NCBI GenBank assembly: GCA_029262195.1
Contig: JAJCZX010000041.1
Location: 1 to 64,000 of the forward strand
Source: Gemmatimonadota bacterium
GTDB lineage: Bacteria; Gemmatimonadota; Gemmatimonadetes; Gemmatimonadales; GWC2-71-9
DNA length: 64,000 nucleotides
Reading direction: 5' to 3'
Numbering within the stretch: the stretch's first letter is position 1; every line of letters begins with the position of its first letter. The translations under genes and the position numbers were made by a program. The notes below the pieces were generated by a model that saw only the letters and a program-made list of their open reading frames with translations, was not told the origin of the DNA and ran no database searches. This document shows, piece by piece, positions 62,517 through 64,000 of this stretch.

Positions 62517-64000
62517 TATTTCACCTTCCGGGCCGGCGGGTCGGTCTCACGTCCGTCTCCACCCTCCCACGGAGGTAGCACCTGGGCCGGTTCGGGCCAT
62601 GGCACATCCGGGAATTCTTTCGGACCGTACCGACCTTCTTTACCCTGTTCTTTTTTGCGGATTGCTTCCAGGACTTTTTCCGGTGTGATAGGGATCTCGT
62701 CGACCCTCACTCCAACTGCATCATAAACGGCATTCGCGACCGCAGGCATTATGGGTAGGAGTGGTCCCTGTCCGGCTTCCTTCGCGCCGAAGGGCCCGTT
62801 GGGGTCAGGGTCCTCAATGAGGTATGTCACCACATCGGACATTTCGTGAGTTGTTGGCGATTTGTAGTCCAGCATACTCGGAATGCGGTGCATGAGATTC
62901 CGGTTTTCGCGATAAGCCATCTCTTCCATCAACGTTTCACCCAGGCCCATGTAAACTCCTCCTTCGACCTGTCCCATAACAGCGATCGGATTCAAGCTGC
63001 GCCCTATGTCGTGCCCGATCCAGATTTTTGGAACGCTCACAAAACCCGTTTCCGGGTCGACATCAACCTCTGCAATCGCCGCGCTGTAGGAGTAGGCGGC
63101 GGATGGTCCGACACCAGCCCCACGATAGCGGCCGGGACTCCTGGGCGGAGTGTACGACCCGAGGCTCCCCACCGTACCAACGGAGCTTTCCGTAATCTGA
63201 ATGGCCTCGGCGAAGCTCACCCCGACCTCAGGGTCCTCTACATCGAAGGCCCGGCGGTCCGCCAGGCGGATACGCTCGGCGGGAACTTCCAATTTGTCGC
63301 CAACGGCCTGCGCAATCATGTCACGAATTTTTTCCGATGCCTCGATGGCGGCGTTACCCGTGTGCAGAGTTACGCGACTCGAATAGCTCCCGAGGTCCAC
63401 CGGCGTGAGGTCGGTGTCAGCGGTGACAACTCTGATGTCTACCAGTTCGAGGCCAAGGACTTCAGCGACGATGTATGCGAGCACAGAGTCAGAGCCCTGA
63501 CCTATATCGGTGGAGCCGCAAAACACCGTTACGCCACCACCACGGTCACATTTTAACTGGACGCCGGAGTGAGGCATCTTGTTCCAGTAGATCGGGAGGC
63601 CGGCTCCGGACAGATAACTTGAGCACGCAATGCCAAGTCCTTTGCCGTAAGGGAGTTTCCCGTAACGGGTTTTCCAATCCGAGCCGTCAACAACTTTTTC
63701 GATGCATTGGCCCAATCCGATAGTTGACACATACAGCCAGTTGGCTGTCGTTGAGTCCGGTTTCACCAGATTCTGCAAGCGCATTTCGGCCGGATCCAAC
63801 TTCAGATCGACAGCTATCTTGTCGAGCTGTACCTCCTGCCCGAAACGTGGCTGCACGGTGCCGTGTCCACGCTTTGGTCCGCAGGGCACCTTGTTGGTGA
63901 ACACTCTGGCACCCTGGAATTTGTAGCGCTCCATCTCGTAGGTAACGGTTTGAAGTGCACCTGTGTAGTAGGTACTTGCGACGCCGTAGGACCCGTAGCC
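62516..64000 (-). CDS. Molybdenum hydroxylase Mo-binding subunit (5' end off window)
   Basis: The last 494 residues of a CoxL/XdhA-type subunit. Mo-cofactor motifs: RVFTNKVPCGPKRGHG, YLSGAGLPIYWNKM, STDIGQGSDSVLAYIVAEVL, VTADTDLTPVDLGSYSSRVT, GVYMGLGETLMEEM, GPFGAKEAGQGPLLPIMPAV with the catalytic Glu in GAKEAG. The frame is open to the window edge, so the start lies beyond 64000. The iron-sulfur subunit is not in view. The substrate cannot be told; aromatic or purine-like hydroxylation are options. Confidence 0.93.
   Translation of the reverse strand, partial: GYGSYGVASTYYTGALQTVTYEMERYKFQGARVFTNKVPCGPKRGHGTVQPRFGQEVQLDKIAVDLKLDPAEMRLQNLVKPDSTTANWLYVSTIGLGQCIEKVVDGSDWKTRYGKLPYGKGLGIACSSYLSGAGLPIYWNKMPHSGVQLKCDRGGGVTVFCGSTDIGQGSDSVLAYIVAEVLGLELVDIRVVTADTDLTPVDLGSYSSRVTLHTGNAAIEASEKIRDMIAQAVGDKLEVPAERIRLADRRAFDVEDPEVGVSFAEAIQITESSVGTVGSLGSYTPPRSPGRYRGAGVGPSAAYSYSAAIAEVDVDPETGFVSVPKIWIGHDIGRSLNPIAVMGQVEGGVYMGLGETLMEEMAYRENRNLMHRIPSMLDYKSPTTHEMSDVVTYLIEDPDPNGPFGAKEAGQGPLLPIMPAVANAVYDAVGVRVDEIPITPEKVLEAIRKKEQGKEGRYGPKEFPDVPWPEPAQVLPPWEGGDGRETDPPARKVK

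Overview
The window (about 55% G+C by eye, dense coding on both strands) reads as a chromosomal segment of a free-living, diderm, heterotrophic bacterium. Outer-membrane barrels (Omp85/D15 type and FadL type), many lipoproteins and Tat/Sec exported proteins show a Gram-negative envelope. Three large 'ADOP' type FtsX/MacB permeases, two with a PadR regulator next to them, plus 6-bladed beta-propeller proteins, choice-of-anchor-B/LVIVD proteins, an M14 peptidase of the type common in Gemmatimonadota and a bifunctional FtcD suggest Gemmatimonadota or a neighbouring phylum. That assignment is inference; no rRNA is present.

Layout. 1-3.8 kb is an accessory scar: two RHS C-terminal (polymorphic-toxin-like) cassettes, each followed by a small membrane protein that may be its immunity partner, separated by a decayed tyrosine recombinase and an imperfect tRNA-Ser, and closed by an IS3-family orfA remnant. 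3.7-6.0 kb is an outer-membrane barrel plus a Tat-exported glycosylasparaginase. 6.2-12.7 kb is core metabolism: nicotinate phosphoribosyltransferase, a class V aminotransferase overlapping serA (serine pathway), and leuS. 12.8-18.3 kb holds a double-VOC protein, FtcD, an S1/P1 nuclease and exported proteins. 18.3-21.7 kb holds a DUF4143 ATPase with a palindrome over its start, a mosaic scar made of pieces of the two flanking genes, rarA, and an 11-copy octamer array at the head of a small gene. 21.7-27.7 kb holds a TPR lipoprotein, a cluster of palindromes, and a fully overlapping operon of solute-binding lipoprotein, histidine kinase and NtrC-type regulator.

27.8-34.8 kb carries malic enzyme, then a sulfur module: two-cysteine ArsR regulator, sulfide:quinone-oxidoreductase-like flavoprotein, single-cysteine DsrC/TusE, DsrE2-like protein, a DUF302-like exported protein and a FadL-type porin, closed by a strong terminator. 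34.8-53 kb contains fumarase C, three ADOP permeases, an ECF sigma/anti-sigma/PDZ operon, a Ser/Thr kinase and an LVIVD-repeat lipoprotein. 53-61.4 kb contains an ArsR-AHSA1 pair with a palindromic operator over the start codon, the M14 peptidase, a second ECF operon with a Spy-like periplasmic partner, a beta-propeller protein, a third PadR with two dyads, and a tandem universal stress protein. The window ends in a molybdenum hydroxylase operon (FAD subunit complete, Mo subunit cut by the edge).

Most notable: the two related RHS C-terminal cassettes, the compact sulfide-responsive module with altered cysteines, the solute-binding protein wired to a two-component system, the chimeric ATPase/rarA scar beside a promoter-palindrome, the possible phase-variable octamer tract, and three clean palindromic operators that can be assigned to adjacent regulators.
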